Source: Caulobacter segnis (GTDB lineage: Bacteria > Pseudomonadota > Alphaproteobacteria > Caulobacterales > Caulobacteraceae). Taken from it: 64,000 nucleotides of DNA. Shown piece after piece: positions 1-9,437 of the stretch. The DNA is taken from positions 744,001 to 808,000 of the forward strand of contig NZ_CP096040.1 of the NCBI RefSeq assembly GCF_023935105.1. Direction: 5' to 3'. The notes under the pieces are model-generated. The model searched no databases. It was not told the DNA's origin and saw only the letters and a list, made by a program, of their open reading frames with translations. The position numbers and the translations under genes were made by a program. Positions within the stretch are counted from its first letter, which is position 1. Every line of letters begins with the position of its first letter.

Positions 1-653
1 GCATGGGCCGAGGCCAGGATCCGGCCCATGCCAGACACCTCGCCGAAGGCCAGATAGGGCGTCGGCGCGCCGAGCTTGCCGGGCAGGGCGAAGCGCGGCC
101 GCGCCGGATCGTCCGCCGCCGGGGCGCTGACCGGGATCAGGACGTCGTGGCCGACATCGATCGAGATGAAATAGTTCGGCCGCAGCGACACGGGGGTCGA
201 GGGATGGTGGTGGCACAGCAGGAAGTGGGCGTGGCCCTGCTGCATGATCCGCTCGCAGCCGGCCATGTTGTCGGTCACCAGGCTGACCGACGAGCTCAGC
301 GGGGTCTGGGTCTCGATCGCCTCCAGCCATTGCGGAAAGAAGGTGATCGACAGGGCGTGGGTCGAGGCGAAGCGCAGGGTCGAGACGAAGCCCTCGGCCA
401 TCGCCCGGGTCTGTTCCCGTCCCAGGGTCAGTCGCCGCAGCAGGTCCTCGGCGGTCGGCTTCCACTGCTCGCCGGCCGGCGTCAGGGCGACGCGGTGGGT
501 GTCACGGTTGAAGAGCGGCGCGCCCAGCCAGGCCTCCAGCAGCCGGATCCGGCGACTGAACGCGGGCTGCGAGAGATTGCGCGCCTCGGCCGCGCGCCCG
601 AAATGCTGATGGTCGACCAGCGCCAGGAAGTCTTCCAGCCAATCCAGCTCCAT
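1..653 (-). CDS. LysR-family transcriptional regulator (3' end cut by window start)
   Basis: The minus-strand frame begins with ATG at 653 and is still open at base 1, so about 217 residues are visible and the C-terminus is missing. Residues 1-60 form the winged helix-turn-helix typical of LysR proteins (LDWLEDFLALV at the start, then LSQPAFSRRIRLLE as the recognition region). The rest fits the periplasmic-binding-like effector domain. It lies 47 bp downstream of a 2-hydroxyacid dehydrogenase on the same strand, so it may be co-transcribed with that enzyme or regulate it; this is inference. The effector is unknown. Confidence 0.88.
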   Translation of the reverse strand, partial: MELDWLEDFLALVDHQHFGRAAEARNLSQPAFSRRIRLLEAWLGAPLFNRDTHRVALTPAGEQWKPTAEDLLRRLTLGREQTRAMAEGFVSTLRFASTHALSITFFPQWLEAIETQTPLSSSVSLVTDNMAGCERIMQQGHAHFLLCHHHPSTPVSLRPNYFISIDVGHDVLIPVSAPAADDPARPRFALPGKLGAPTPYLAFGEVSGMGRILASAH

Positions 654-700
654 GGAACGCGGGCTTTTCCTTCGGCGTGCGGAAGCGGGGGCGGCGCGGA

Positions 701-1705
701 TCAGCGGCCGGGACGGCCGTCGGCGACCACACATTCCGGCGCGGGATCGACGCCGTCAAGGACGGCCACCACCGACCGGGCCGCGACCAGGTTGGTGCGC
801 TCCAGCCCCTCGCGCGAGGAAGCCCCCGCGTGCGGCGCGCCCACCACGTTGGGCAGGGCCAGCAGGGCCTGGGAGATCGGCTTGTAGGCCGGATCGCTCT
901 CGCTGACGAAGACGTCCAGGCCGGCCCCGCCCAGCCGCCCCGCGCGCAGGGCGTCCAGCAGGTGCGCGTCCTCGACCAGCCCGCCGCGCGCGGTGTTGAT
1001 CAGTATGGCCCCCGGCTTCATCGCCTGGATCGCGCTGGCGTCGATCATGAACCGGGTCGCGGGCGTCAGCGGCGCGTGCAGGGTGACGTAGTCGCAGCGC
1101 GCCAGCAGCTCGGCCAGCGCGACGAAGGCCACGCCCGTGGCCTCGGCATAGGCGGGGTCCGGCCGCGTCGTGTGGACCAGCACCCGGCAGTCGAAGCCCG
1201 ACAGCCGCTTGACCACGCTCTTGCCGATCCGGCCCAGGCCCACGACGCCGACGGTCTTCTCGCAGAGGTCCGAGCCCATCAGGATCGACCAGTCGCCGTC
1301 CAGCATGCGCTGCTGCGACTCGCGGAAGCGTCGGCCCACGGCCAGCATCAGGCCGATGACGTGGTCGGCGACCGAGGCGTCGTTGCCGCCCGCCGCGATG
1401 GCGACGACCCGGCCCAGGTCACGCGCGGCCTCCAGATCGACCCGCTCGTAGCCCACCCCGCGCCGCGAGACGACCTGCAGGTCCGGCAGCGCCTCCAGCA
1501 GCGCCCGCGTCACCCGCGCATGGCCGACGATCCAGCCGGACGCCCCCGTCAGCATCTCCACCAGAGTGTCGTGGTCGAGGTCTCCGTCGGCCTTGCCGGG
1601 CGGCAGGGGCGGCAGGACGACCTCCACGCCCTGGGCGCGCAGATAGGCTTGGGTCCGGTCGTCGAAGAAGCGCTGGGTGACGACGACCTTACGAGGGCGA
1701 GGCAT
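701..1705 (-). CDS. D-isomer-specific 2-hydroxyacid dehydrogenase
   Basis: 334 residues, a usual length for the family. These cytosolic enzymes reduce 2-oxoacids with NAD(P)H, or the reverse. The Rossmann nucleotide loop GLGRIG is at residues 156-161. The catalytic set is present: Arg240 in NTARGG, an acidic residue at Glu269 in DVFVSESDP, and His292 in PHAGAS. The ATG at 1705 was chosen because it gives the normal N-terminus (MPRPRKVVVTQRF); the frame upstream is open but does not look like this protein. The substrate cannot be told from sequence; glyoxylate, hydroxypyruvate or phosphoglycerate-like acids are all possible. Confidence 0.9.
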   Translation of the reverse strand: MPRPRKVVVTQRFFDDRTQAYLRAQGVEVVLPPLPPGKADGDLDHDTLVEMLTGASGWIVGHARVTRALLEALPDLQVVSRRGVGYERVDLEAARDLGRVVAIAAGGNDASVADHVIGLMLAVGRRFRESQQRMLDGDWSILMGSDLCEKTVGVVGLGRIGKSVVKRLSGFDCRVLVHTTRPDPAYAEATGVAFVALAELLARCDYVTLHAPLTPATRFMIDASAIQAMKPGAILINTARGGLVEDAHLLDALRAGRLGGAGLDVFVSESDPAYKPISQALLALPNVVGAPHAGASSREGLERTNLVAARSVVAVLDGVDPAPECVVADGRPGR

Positions 1706-1851
1706 GGGTCCTGAAGATTTCCCGACATCCGACTGGAGGCGACAGAAAGCCATGACCTCGGCGCGCGCCACATCACAGCGCGCATCATTCGATCCAAATA
1801 TCGAAAGACCGAACGCCCGCCCGGGCCCGGCCCGGGGGCGCTCGATCGCCC

Positions 1852-2334
1852 CTAGAGCGTCCGCGCCAGCGCCGCCAGCTGGTCGGCGACGATCCCCCAG
1901 CCCTCGTGGAAGCCCATCTGCTCGTGGGCGGCCTTGTCCTCGGCGCTCCAGTGGCGGGCCGCCGCGCGGTAGCGGGTCGTGCCGTCGCCCAGGTCCTCGA
2001 AGGTGACGATGGCGACCATGAACGGCTTGGCGGACGGCTTCCAGGTCTCGGTGAAGGCGTCGGTGAAGACGATCTTCCTGTTCGGGACCACCTCCAGATA
2101 GACGCCCGGCTGCGGCATCACCTCGCCGTTGGGGCCGTTCATCTCGAGGTAGGTGTTGCCGCCGGTGCGCACGTCCATGCGCACGTTCGAGACGGTCCAG
2201 GGCTTGGGGCAGAACCACTGCGGCATCAGCTCCGGCGTGGTCCAGCACTGGTACAGCTTCTCGGCCGGGACATCGATGATGCGCTCCAGCACCAGTTCGC
2301 GGTCAGCGGGGAAGTCGGCGGTGTCCAGCGGCAT
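1852..2334 (-). CDS. SRPBCC / AHSA1-like ligand-binding domain protein
   Basis: 160 residues with the START-like fold signature seen in activator-of-Hsp90-like (AHSA1/CalC) proteins: an N-terminal RIIDVPAEKLYQCWT strand-helix, a central W-F-C-P segment and a C-terminal helix (GMGFHEGWG-like, here MGFHEGWGIV) before the stop. Proteins of this family bind hydrophobic ligands, and in bacteria the role is usually unknown. The ATG at 2334 starts the conserved domain; the open frame farther upstream runs through an intergenic repeat and is not coding. It is convergent with nothing and divergent from the SDR gene at 2609. Confidence 0.82.
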   Translation of the reverse strand: MPLDTADFPADRELVLERIIDVPAEKLYQCWTTPELMPQWFCPKPWTVSNVRMDVRTGGNTYLEMNGPNGEVMPQPGVYLEVVPNRKIVFTDAFTETWKPSAKPFMVAIVTFEDLGDGTTRYRAAARHWSAEDKAAHEQMGFHEGWGIVADQLAALARTL

Positions 2335-2416
2335 GAGGCGTCTCCTTGTTGGCATGAACTCTCGCCTCAAGGACGGCGGCGATCCACCCGTCCCGACAGC
2401 GAGTGCGGAATTTTTC

Positions 2417-2534
2417 CATCCTCCCCCCAGCGGGGGAGGTGGTCCGAAGGACCGGAGGGGTAAGCACTGCCGAGCCTGCCGCTTCCCCCTCCGTCGTCTC
2501 TTCGAGCCGACACCTCCCCCTTGGGGGGAGGATG
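2417..2534. repeat. GC-rich palindromic intergenic element, copy 1
   Basis: About 118 bp with perfect 12-bp inverted ends (CATCCTCCCCCC at the left, its complement at the right). The inner arms GGTCCGAAGGACC and CCCCCTCCG resemble the copies near 5.3, 9.4, 48.0 and 50.1 kb. It lies between the divergent SRPBCC and SDR genes. Dispersed GC-rich palindromic intergenic repeats are known from Caulobacter and relatives; assignment to a named family is not possible from sequence alone. Confidence 0.8.
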
Positions 2535-2608
2535 TTCGGGAACCTTGACCCGCCGCGCGCCTCGTCTCACTGTGCTCGCAATTCAAACAAGCGTTTAGGG
2601 CGCGCGAC

Positions 2609-3373
2609 ATGAACCTCTTCGACCTCACGGGCAAGGTGGCGATCATCACCGGATCCTCGCGCGGGATCGGCAAGGCGATCGCCGAGCGGATGGCCGAGCA
2701 CGGGGCCAAGGTGGTGATCTCGTCGCGCAAGGCCGGGCCGTGCGAAGAGGTCGCCGCGGCCCTGAACGAAAAGCACGGCGCGGGGACGGCCATAGCGGTC
2801 CCGGCCAATATCGCGTCGAAGGACGAGCTGCAGAACCTGGTCGACGAGACCCGGAAGGCGTTCGGCCAGGTCGACATCTGCGTCTGCAACGCCGCCAGCA
2901 ATCCCTATTACGGCCCGCTGGCCGGGATCAGCGACGAGCAGTTCCGCAAGGTCCTGGACAACAACATCATCAGCAATCACTGGCTGATCGGCATGGTCGC
3001 GCCGGAGATGCGCGCGCGAAAGGACGGGGCGATCGTCATCGTCAGCTCGATCGGCGGCCTGCGCGGCAACGCCATCATCGGAGCCTACAACATCAGCAAG
3101 GCCGCCGACTTCCAGCTGGCGCGCAACCTGGCGCACGAGTTCGGGCCCGACAACGTGCGGGTCAACTGCATCGCGCCGGGCCTGATCAAGACGGACTTCG
3201 CCAAGGCCCTGTGGGACGACCCGGCCACCCTGGAGCGCGCGACCAAGGGCGTGCCGCTGCGCCGCATCGGCGAGCCCGACGAGATCGCCGGCGCGGCCGT
3301 CTACCTGGCCAGCCAGGCCGGCAGCTTCATGACTGGCCAGGCCCTGATCGTGGACGGCGGCGCGACGATCTAG
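2609..3373 (+). CDS. SDR-family NAD(P)-dependent oxidoreductase
   Basis: 254 residues, the length of a classical short-chain dehydrogenase. The cofactor motif TGSSRGIG is at 14-21, the active-site serine is in VIVSSIGG (146-147), and Tyr160-Lys164 (YNISK) form the catalytic pair. The usual NNAG is CNAAS at 93-97. It ends with a typical TGQALIVDGG tail. It reduces or oxidises a carbonyl/hydroxyl group on an unknown substrate. ATG at 2609 follows a weak purine stretch. It is a single gene, divergent from the SRPBCC gene and followed by a secreted protease-like gene. Confidence 0.92.
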   Translation: MNLFDLTGKVAIITGSSRGIGKAIAERMAEHGAKVVISSRKAGPCEEVAAALNEKHGAGTAIAVPANIASKDELQNLVDETRKAFGQVDICVCNAASNPYYGPLAGISDEQFRKVLDNNIISNHWLIGMVAPEMRARKDGAIVIVSSIGGLRGNAIIGAYNISKAADFQLARNLAHEFGPDNVRVNCIAPGLIKTDFAKALWDDPATLERATKGVPLRRIGEPDEIAGAAVYLASQAGSFMTGQALIVDGGATI

Positions 3374-3495
3374 AACCCGAAGACGCCCGTCATTCCCGCC
3401 CGGAACGGCGAAGCGCTTGCCGAGCGCAAACCGGCGTAGGAAGATCGCTCTACGAGTGAAGCGACTTTGCTGTCGCTAAGGGCGAGGGGCTGTTC

Positions 3496-5256
3496 ATGTT
3501 TTCCGCGTTGCGCGTGTCGGGCCTCGCCTTGGCGCTTGCCTTCCTGTCCTCCCAGACCCTGGCGGCGTCGAAGTGCCAGGTCATGAAGCTGGCCGAGCTT
3601 CCCGTCACCATGGAAGGCCTGTCGCCGGTCACGACGGGCCAGATCAATGGGCGCGAAGCGCGCTTCATCGTCGATAGCGGCGCGTTCCACAGCACCATGT
3701 CGGCCGGCGCCGCCCAGGAGCTGGGCCTGTCGGTCGGCAGCCTGGGCGTGAACGCGCGCCTGAAGGGCGTGGGCGGCGAAACCTCGCTGGGCGTCACGAC
3801 GGCCAAAGAGTTCGTCATCGCCGGGCAGAAGCTCCCACGCGTCGAGTTCGCCGTCGGCGGCAGCTCCACGCGCTATGCCGGTCTCCTGGGCCAGAACATC
3901 CTGGGCATCGCGGGCGTGGAATACGATCTTGGTCACGGCGCGGTCCGGATCATGAAGACCAAGGACTGTGGCGACGTCAGCCTGACCTACTGGGCCGGGG
4001 ACAAGCCGTTCACCCTCATGCGCATCGAGCCCATGGAGAATGGCGACCGGCACACCCTGGCGACGGTCGAGGTCAATGGCGTCAAGCTCAAGGCGATGTT
4101 CGACACCGGCGCCTCGAGTTCGGTCCTTTCGCTGGACGCGGCCAAACGCCTGGGCGTCAATCCGGACAAGGACGGCCTGCCGCTGGAGGGCTTCAGCTGG
4201 GGCGTTGGCCAGAAGCGCGTGCGGACCTGGAAGGCGCGTTTCGACAAGATCGATATCGGCGGCGAGGTGATCAGCAAGCCCTGGCTGCAGATTTTCGACG
4301 GGGCGCTGGGGGACGCCGACATGCTGATCGGCGTCGACTTTTTCCTCAGCCACCGGGTCTTCGTCGACAACCAGAACCACCGGATGTTCTTCACCTACGA
4401 AGGCGGGCCCTTGTTCGGGATCAGCCCCAAGGGCGCGGTCGACAAGGCCGGCAAGACGGTGGACCTGACCGACAAGACGGCCGAGCCGACCGATGCGCCG
4501 GGCTATGCCCGGCGGGGCGCGGTGCTGGCCTCTAACGGCAAGTTCGACGCCGCCATCGCCGATTTCGACAAGGCCGTCGCCCTGGCGCCAAACGATGCGG
4601 ACTACTTGCTGCAGCGCGCCCGGGCGCACCTGTCCAACCGTCAATTGCTGCTCGGCGCGGCCGACCTGGACAAGTCCGTCGCGCTGGATCCGAAGGACGC
4701 GGAGGCGCGTCTGACCCGCGCCCAGTTGCGCCGCGGCTCGCGCGATCCGGCCGGGGCGCTGGACGATCTCAAGGCGGCGGACGAGAACCTGGCGCCGTCC
4801 GCCCAGCCCCGGCTGCGCCTGGCTCGCCTGTATTCGGCCCTCGACGCGCCCGAGCAGGCCCTGACCAACTACGATCTGTGGCTGAAAAGTCATCCGGAGG
4901 ACGTGGGGCGCGCCGAGGCGCTGAACGGCCGCTGTTGGGCGCGGGCGCTGCTGAACCGGGAGCTGGACAAGGCGATGAGCGACTGCGACGCGGCGCTGCG
5001 CCTGCATCCCGGCGATCCGGCCTTCCTGGACAGCCGCGCCCTGGTCCGTTTCCGCCGTGGCGAATTGGAGAAGGCGTTGGTCGATTACGACGCCGCCGTG
5101 AAGGGATCGCCCCGTGAAGCCTGGTCGCTCTACGCCCGCGGCCTCGTCGAGCGCCGCCTGGGCAAGGTCGCGGAGGCCGACGCGGACAAGGCCAAGGCCC
5201 TGGCGATCAATCCCGACGTCGCCGCCCGGATCAAGCGCTACCAGCTGGATGGCTGA
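3496..5256 (+). CDS. Secreted protein with two retropepsin-like aspartyl protease domains and C-terminal TPRs
   Basis: 586 residues. An N-terminal signal peptide (cleavage near LAASKC, residues 22-26) predicts export. Two retropepsin-like domains follow in tandem: DSG at residues 60-62 (FIVDSGAFHSTM) and DTG at 203-205 (MFDTGASSSVL), each followed by the strand pattern of single-lobe aspartyl proteases. Residues from about 330 to 586 are TPR-like helical repeats (for example ADFDKAVALAPNDADYLLQ). One chain could therefore form the two-lobed active site that retroviral enzymes make by dimerisation. Function is unknown; periplasmic proteolysis or a peptide-binding role are both possible. It stands alone on its strand. 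Confidence 0.85.
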   Translation: MFSALRVSGLALALAFLSSQTLAASKCQVMKLAELPVTMEGLSPVTTGQINGREARFIVDSGAFHSTMSAGAAQELGLSVGSLGVNARLKGVGGETSLGVTTAKEFVIAGQKLPRVEFAVGGSSTRYAGLLGQNILGIAGVEYDLGHGAVRIMKTKDCGDVSLTYWAGDKPFTLMRIEPMENGDRHTLATVEVNGVKLKAMFDTGASSSVLSLDAAKRLGVNPDKDGLPLEGFSWGVGQKRVRTWKARFDKIDIGGEVISKPWLQIFDGALGDADMLIGVDFFLSHRVFVDNQNHRMFFTYEGGPLFGISPKGAVDKAGKTVDLTDKTAEPTDAPGYARRGAVLASNGKFDAAIADFDKAVALAPNDADYLLQRARAHLSNRQLLLGAADLDKSVALDPKDAEARLTRAQLRRGSRDPAGALDDLKAADENLAPSAQPRLRLARLYSALDAPEQALTNYDLWLKSHPEDVGRAEALNGRCWARALLNRELDKAMSDCDAALRLHPGDPAFLDSRALVRFRRGELEKALVDYDAAVKGSPREAWSLYARGLVERRLGKVAEADADKAKALAINPDVAARIKRYQLDG

Positions 5257-5289
5257 GGGCTGACGCAGTCCGTACGACCAGCGCCGCAG

Positions 5290-5400
5290 GCCCCCACCTG
5301 ACCGCTTCGCGGTTCGTCCGCCCCCAGAGGGGGGCGGAAGCTGCGCGCGGTCCTTCTTCCCCCTCCGGGAGAGGAGCGCCGCAGGCGCGGAGGGGGCAAG
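5290..5400. repeat. GC-rich palindromic intergenic element, copy 2
   Basis: Fills most of the gap 5257-5584. It contains CCGCCCCCAGAGGGGGGCGG (a near-perfect hairpin at about 5318-5337) and then CCCCCTCCGGGAGAGGAG and GCGGAGGGGGCAAG, the same building blocks as the other copies but rearranged. No gene was seen in the rest of this 328-bp gap. Confidence 0.65.
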
Positions 5401-5584
5401 TATCGGTCGAGAGCGCCCTTCGGCATCGGCCTCGCCCGGCGCCCCGCCTTCGCGGCGATGAGCGGGGCGGCCAGGTCATCCAGCCGCCCATACATACCCG
5501 AACCGCGCATCGATAGGCGGTAAGCTTAACTGGTCCTACATCAATCCTCACGAAGGCTGCGCCGCGAGTATCCGGGATGCCCAT

Positions 5585-8170
5585 TTGCGCCGCCTTCTGA
5601 CTTCCATCCTGATGATCGGAACCCTGGCGGCCGGCGCCGCCTGGGGGCAGACGGGCGCATCACTCGCCAAATCCTCCCAGGCCGCCGCCTCTCCCCTCGG
5701 GCAGCGGCTGGAGCAGCTGAGCGAGGAGATCGGCGCGCACGAGGCGGCCAATCCGCCGCGCGACAACGCCGACATCGAGCGGGCCGGCCGCCAGGCCTTG
5801 CACGAGCACGGCCAGGCGCGGCTGTTTGGCCTGTGGCGGGTGCTGTACGCCTACAAGAGCAACCAGATCCCCGACCGCTTCGACGCCTGGGCGCGCGAGG
5901 CCGGCGCCGTGGCGCGGCGCGACCATGACACGGCCCTGGCCACGCTGGTCGAGCTGGAGACCATCGCCTATCGCCACGAGACGCGCGGCTATCGGGCGTT
6001 CACCGACGCCGACTGGGTGCGGTTCCTGACCCGGTCGGGACCGGACATCCGGGTAATGGCGGGGATCGAGCGGGTGCGGCACCTGGGGCAGATGGGGCGC
6101 TGGGCCCAGGCCGCGCGCCTGGCCGCCGACCTGACCGGCGACCTGGAGCGGCGCGGCCGCGTGGCCCAGCCGCTGCTGGCCGAGCTGCACCAGGTGCACA
6201 GCTACACGCTGTCGGACATCGGCGACCGCGAGGGGGCCCTGGAGCACATGGCCCAGGCCGCGCGGCTGGACGAGCGAGACGCCTTCCAGGTGCGCAAGAT
6301 CGAACGGATCTACGACATCGCCTACACCGCCGCCGCCCTGGGCGAGCTCGACGCGGCCGAGCGCTTCGCCGCCCTGCATCACAGGATGGTGGCGGCGTAT
6401 GGCGACCGGAACCTGCTGACCTGGGACCGCTTCCTGTGCGCCCGGATCGCGGCGCGCCGCGAGGCCCCCGCCCGGGTGCTGGCCTGCCTGGAGCCCGCCG
6501 CCGCCGACCTGGCCCATCCCGATCGCCGCCTGCAGGTGCTGATGCTGGGCCAGCGCGCCCTGGCCAAGGCCCAATTGGGCCGCGCCGCCGAAGCCCGCGA
6601 GGACCTGCTGCGGCTGCGCGCCGCCCCGCTGGCCCTGGCCCCGCGCGACCCGCACGCCGAGGCCCTGATCGACGCCTATATCGACCAGGCCGAGGGGCGC
6701 GGCCAGGACGCGTTCCGCAAGCTGGACGCCTGGCGGCGCATCGACGGCGTCGAGGAGGACCGCGCCCATTCGCGCAGCGTCACCGAGATGTCCTCGGCCC
6801 TGGACAGCGAGCTGCGGGCCAAGCGCGACGAGAGCCGCCGCCTGACCGAGGAGGTGCGGCTGAGCCGCAGCCTGGCGCGGGCCTCGGCGGTCATCGCCCT
6901 GCTGCTGGCCGCGCTGGTCGCCGGCGGGGTGGCCTGGGCCGTGCACCAGCGCCGCGCCTCAGGCCGTTTCAAGGACGCCCAGGAGCACGCCGAGGCCGCC
7001 AACAAGGCCAAGTCGGCCTTCCTGGCGGTGATGAGCCACGAGCTGCGCACGCCGCTGAACGGCATGCTGGGCGTGGGCCAGGCCCTGCGCGGTGGCGAGC
7101 TGACCGCCGAACAGCGAGAACAGGTCGACCTGTTCATGGACAGCGGCGACACCCTGCTGGTTCTGCTGAACGACATCCTGGACCTGTCCAAGATCGAAGC
7201 CGGCAAGCTGGAGATCGCCCCGACGGTCGGCGACATCGTCCAGACCTGCGCCCGGCTGGTCGGCGGCTACCAGCCCACCGCCCTGGAGAAGGGCGTGGGC
7301 CTGACCTTCAAGCTGGAGAGCCAGGCTCCGGGGCCGCTGATGTTCGACGGGGTGCGGGTGCGCCAGTGCCTGACCAACCTGGTCTCCAACGCCCTGAAGT
7401 TCACCACCCACGGCAAGGTCGAGGTGGGGCTGGCCTGCTATCCCGAGGATGATGGCCGGGTGCGGGTGCGCCTGCGCGTCGCCGACACCGGCATCGGCAT
7501 GAACGCCGTCACGGTCGCCAAGCTGTTCCGGCCCTTCACCCAGGCCGACGCCTCGACCACCCGCAACTTCGGCGGCACGGGCCTGGGCCTCAACATCACC
7601 CGCCGCCTGGTCGAGATGATGCGCGGCGAGATCCGCGTCGAGAGCGAGGAGGGGCTGGGCTCGGTCTTCACCATCGAGATGCTGGTCGACGCCGCCGAGC
7701 CGTCCGAGCTGCCGGTGCGCGAGGTCGAGGCGGGCGAGGAGGAGACGGGCTTCGTCGCCCTGCAGGGTCGCCGGGTGCTGGTCGTCGACGATCATCCGGT
7801 CAACCGCCGGGTCATCCGCCTGTTTCTCGCGCCGTTCGAGTGCGACCTGGTCGAGGCCGAGAACGGCCAGCAGGCCCTGGACATCCTGGACGCCCAGCCG
7901 ATCGACATCGTGCTGATGGACGTCAACATGCCGGTGATGGACGGGCTGGAGGCCACCCGCCGCCTGCGCCTGGACCCGCGCTTTGCGCGCCTGCCCGTGG
8001 TGGCCCTGACCGCCGACGTGATGTCGGCCCAGATCAAGACCTGCCTGGACGCCGGCTGCGACGCCCACGTGGCCAAGCCGATCGACCTGCGGAATCTGCT
8101 GTCGGCCATGGACCGCTGCCTGGCCCGGACCACGGCGCGCGAGCTCGCGGCGGCGCTGGGGGCGCTGTAG
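5585..8170 (+). CDS. Hybrid sensor histidine kinase with exported TPR-like sensor and receiver domain
   Basis: 861 residues. A signal peptide (residues 1-22) is followed by roughly 400 residues of alpha-helical TPR-like sequence, then a transmembrane helix near 435-455, so the sensor is probably periplasmic. The kinase core follows: phospho-acceptor His485 in MSHELRTPLNG, N-box NLVSNALKFT, G1 DTGIGM, G2 GGTGLGLNI. The C-terminal receiver has Asp779 in VLMDVNMPVMDG, so phosphate is likely relayed to a separate phosphotransferase. The start is TTG at 5585; an ATG at 5612 would shorten the signal peptide. No partner regulator is adjacent. The signal is unknown. Confidence 0.9.
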   Translation: MRRLLTSILMIGTLAAGAAWGQTGASLAKSSQAAASPLGQRLEQLSEEIGAHEAANPPRDNADIERAGRQALHEHGQARLFGLWRVLYAYKSNQIPDRFDAWAREAGAVARRDHDTALATLVELETIAYRHETRGYRAFTDADWVRFLTRSGPDIRVMAGIERVRHLGQMGRWAQAARLAADLTGDLERRGRVAQPLLAELHQVHSYTLSDIGDREGALEHMAQAARLDERDAFQVRKIERIYDIAYTAAALGELDAAERFAALHHRMVAAYGDRNLLTWDRFLCARIAARREAPARVLACLEPAAADLAHPDRRLQVLMLGQRALAKAQLGRAAEAREDLLRLRAAPLALAPRDPHAEALIDAYIDQAEGRGQDAFRKLDAWRRIDGVEEDRAHSRSVTEMSSALDSELRAKRDESRRLTEEVRLSRSLARASAVIALLLAALVAGGVAWAVHQRRASGRFKDAQEHAEAANKAKSAFLAVMSHELRTPLNGMLGVGQALRGGELTAEQREQVDLFMDSGDTLLVLLNDILDLSKIEAGKLEIAPTVGDIVQTCARLVGGYQPTALEKGVGLTFKLESQAPGPLMFDGVRVRQCLTNLVSNALKFTTHGKVEVGLACYPEDDGRVRVRLRVADTGIGMNAVTVAKLFRPFTQADASTTRNFGGTGLGLNITRRLVEMMRGEIRVESEEGLGSVFTIEMLVDAAEPSELPVREVEAGEEETGFVALQGRRVLVVDDHPVNRRVIRLFLAPFECDLVEAENGQQALDILDAQPIDIVLMDVNMPVMDGLEATRRLRLDPRFARLPVVALTADVMSAQIKTCLDAGCDAHVAKPIDLRNLLSAMDRCLARTTARELAAALGAL

Positions 8171-8175
8171 GGGCG

Positions 8176-9336
8176 CTAAGCCAAAGCCGTCCGCGCCGCC
8201 CCCAGCCGGCCCACCGCCTCGTCCAGCGTCGCGTCGCTCTTGGCGAAGCACAGCCGCACCACGTTGCGCACCGGATCCTCGGCGAAGAAGGCCGAGACCG
8301 GGATCGCCGCCACCTCGAACTCCGCCACGCAGCGCTCGCAGAAGGTGACGTCGTCCACCGCGATCCCCGAAGCCGCCAGGTCGACGTTCAGGAAATAGGT
8401 CCCCTGGCTGTCCAGCACGACATAGCCGGCCGCGCGCAGGCCGGCCGTCAGGCGGTCGCGCGAGCGTTGCAGGCTGGCCGGCATGTCGTCGAACCAGGCG
8501 CGGTGGTGCTCCAGGCCCCAGGCCACGCCGGCCTGCAGGTTGGGCGGGGTGGTGAAGGTCAGGAACTGGTGGGCGGCGGCCAGGGCGCGGGTCAGGCGTG
8601 GCGCGGCGATCAGGAAACCGACCTTCCAGCCGGTCATGCCGAACAGCTTGCCGGCCGAGCCGATCTTGACCGTCCGCTCGCGCATGCCGGGAAAGCCGAT
8701 CAGCGGCCGGTGGCGGGCGCCGTCGAACACCACGGCCTCCCAGACCTCGTCGCAGACGGCGATGACGTCGTGCCGGACGCAGAACTCGGCCAGCAGGGCC
8801 AGGTCTTCTTCGGGCGCGACGACGGCGGCGGGATTGAGCGGGCTGTTCAGCACCACCATCCGGGTCTTGTCGCTGAAGGCGGCCTCCAGCATGGCGCGCG
8901 TGAAACGCCAGTGCGGCGGCGAGAGGCGGACCAGCTTGGGAACCCCGCCCGCTCGACGCACCAGCGGCAGGTAGGCGTCGTACAGCGGCTGGAACAGCAC
9001 CACCTCGTCGCCCGGCGCGATCAGCGACAGGAACGCCGCCGCCAGGGCCTCGGTCGCGCCGGAGGTGACGGTGACCTCGGTGTCCGGATCCAGCTGCAGA
9101 TCCTGCGTCCGGCCATAGTGACCGGCGACTGCGGCGCGCAGCTCGGGCGGGCCGCGCATCGGCGGATACTGGTTGGAGCCCTCGATCAGCGCCCGCGCGG
9201 CGGCCTCGCGCACGGGCAGGGGCCCCTGGTCGTCGGGAAATCCCTGGCCCAGATTGATCGCGCCATGCTGGCGGGCGAGGCCGCTCATGCGCTCGAAGAT
9301 CGTGGTCGGCAGGTTGTCGAAGACGGGATGGACCAT
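8176..9336 (-). CDS. PLP-dependent aminotransferase (fold type I)
   Basis: 386 residues. Class I/II aminotransferase pattern: NLGQGFPD near 28-35, the PLP-contact segments SPLNP (165-169) and Asp196 in VCDEVWE, and the Schiff-base Lys230 in IGSAGKLFGMTGWK. The closest fit by eye is the methionine/kynurenine-type aminotransferase group (YbdL, KAT-like), which transfers amino groups from hydrophobic or sulfur amino acids to 2-oxoacids. ATG at 9336 gives the normal N-terminus; an upstream in-frame GTG/ATG region to 9396 looks non-coding. It converges with the histidine kinase gene, five bases apart. Confidence 0.88.
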   Translation of the reverse strand: MVHPVFDNLPTTIFERMSGLARQHGAINLGQGFPDDQGPLPVREAAARALIEGSNQYPPMRGPPELRAAVAGHYGRTQDLQLDPDTEVTVTSGATEALAAAFLSLIAPGDEVVLFQPLYDAYLPLVRRAGGVPKLVRLSPPHWRFTRAMLEAAFSDKTRMVVLNSPLNPAAVVAPEEDLALLAEFCVRHDVIAVCDEVWEAVVFDGARHRPLIGFPGMRERTVKIGSAGKLFGMTGWKVGFLIAAPRLTRALAAAHQFLTFTTPPNLQAGVAWGLEHHRAWFDDMPASLQRSRDRLTAGLRAAGYVVLDSQGTYFLNVDLAASGIAVDDVTFCERCVAEFEVAAIPVSAFFAEDPVRNVVRLCFAKSDATLDEAVGRLGAARTALA

Positions 9337-9437
9337 GGGGGAGGCGTAGCATGGTCGGCGGTTTAGCGCCCCCTCCGTCACGATGCGTTTCCGCATCGCG
9401 CCACCTCCACCGTTTCACGGGTGAGGAGAAGAGCGTC

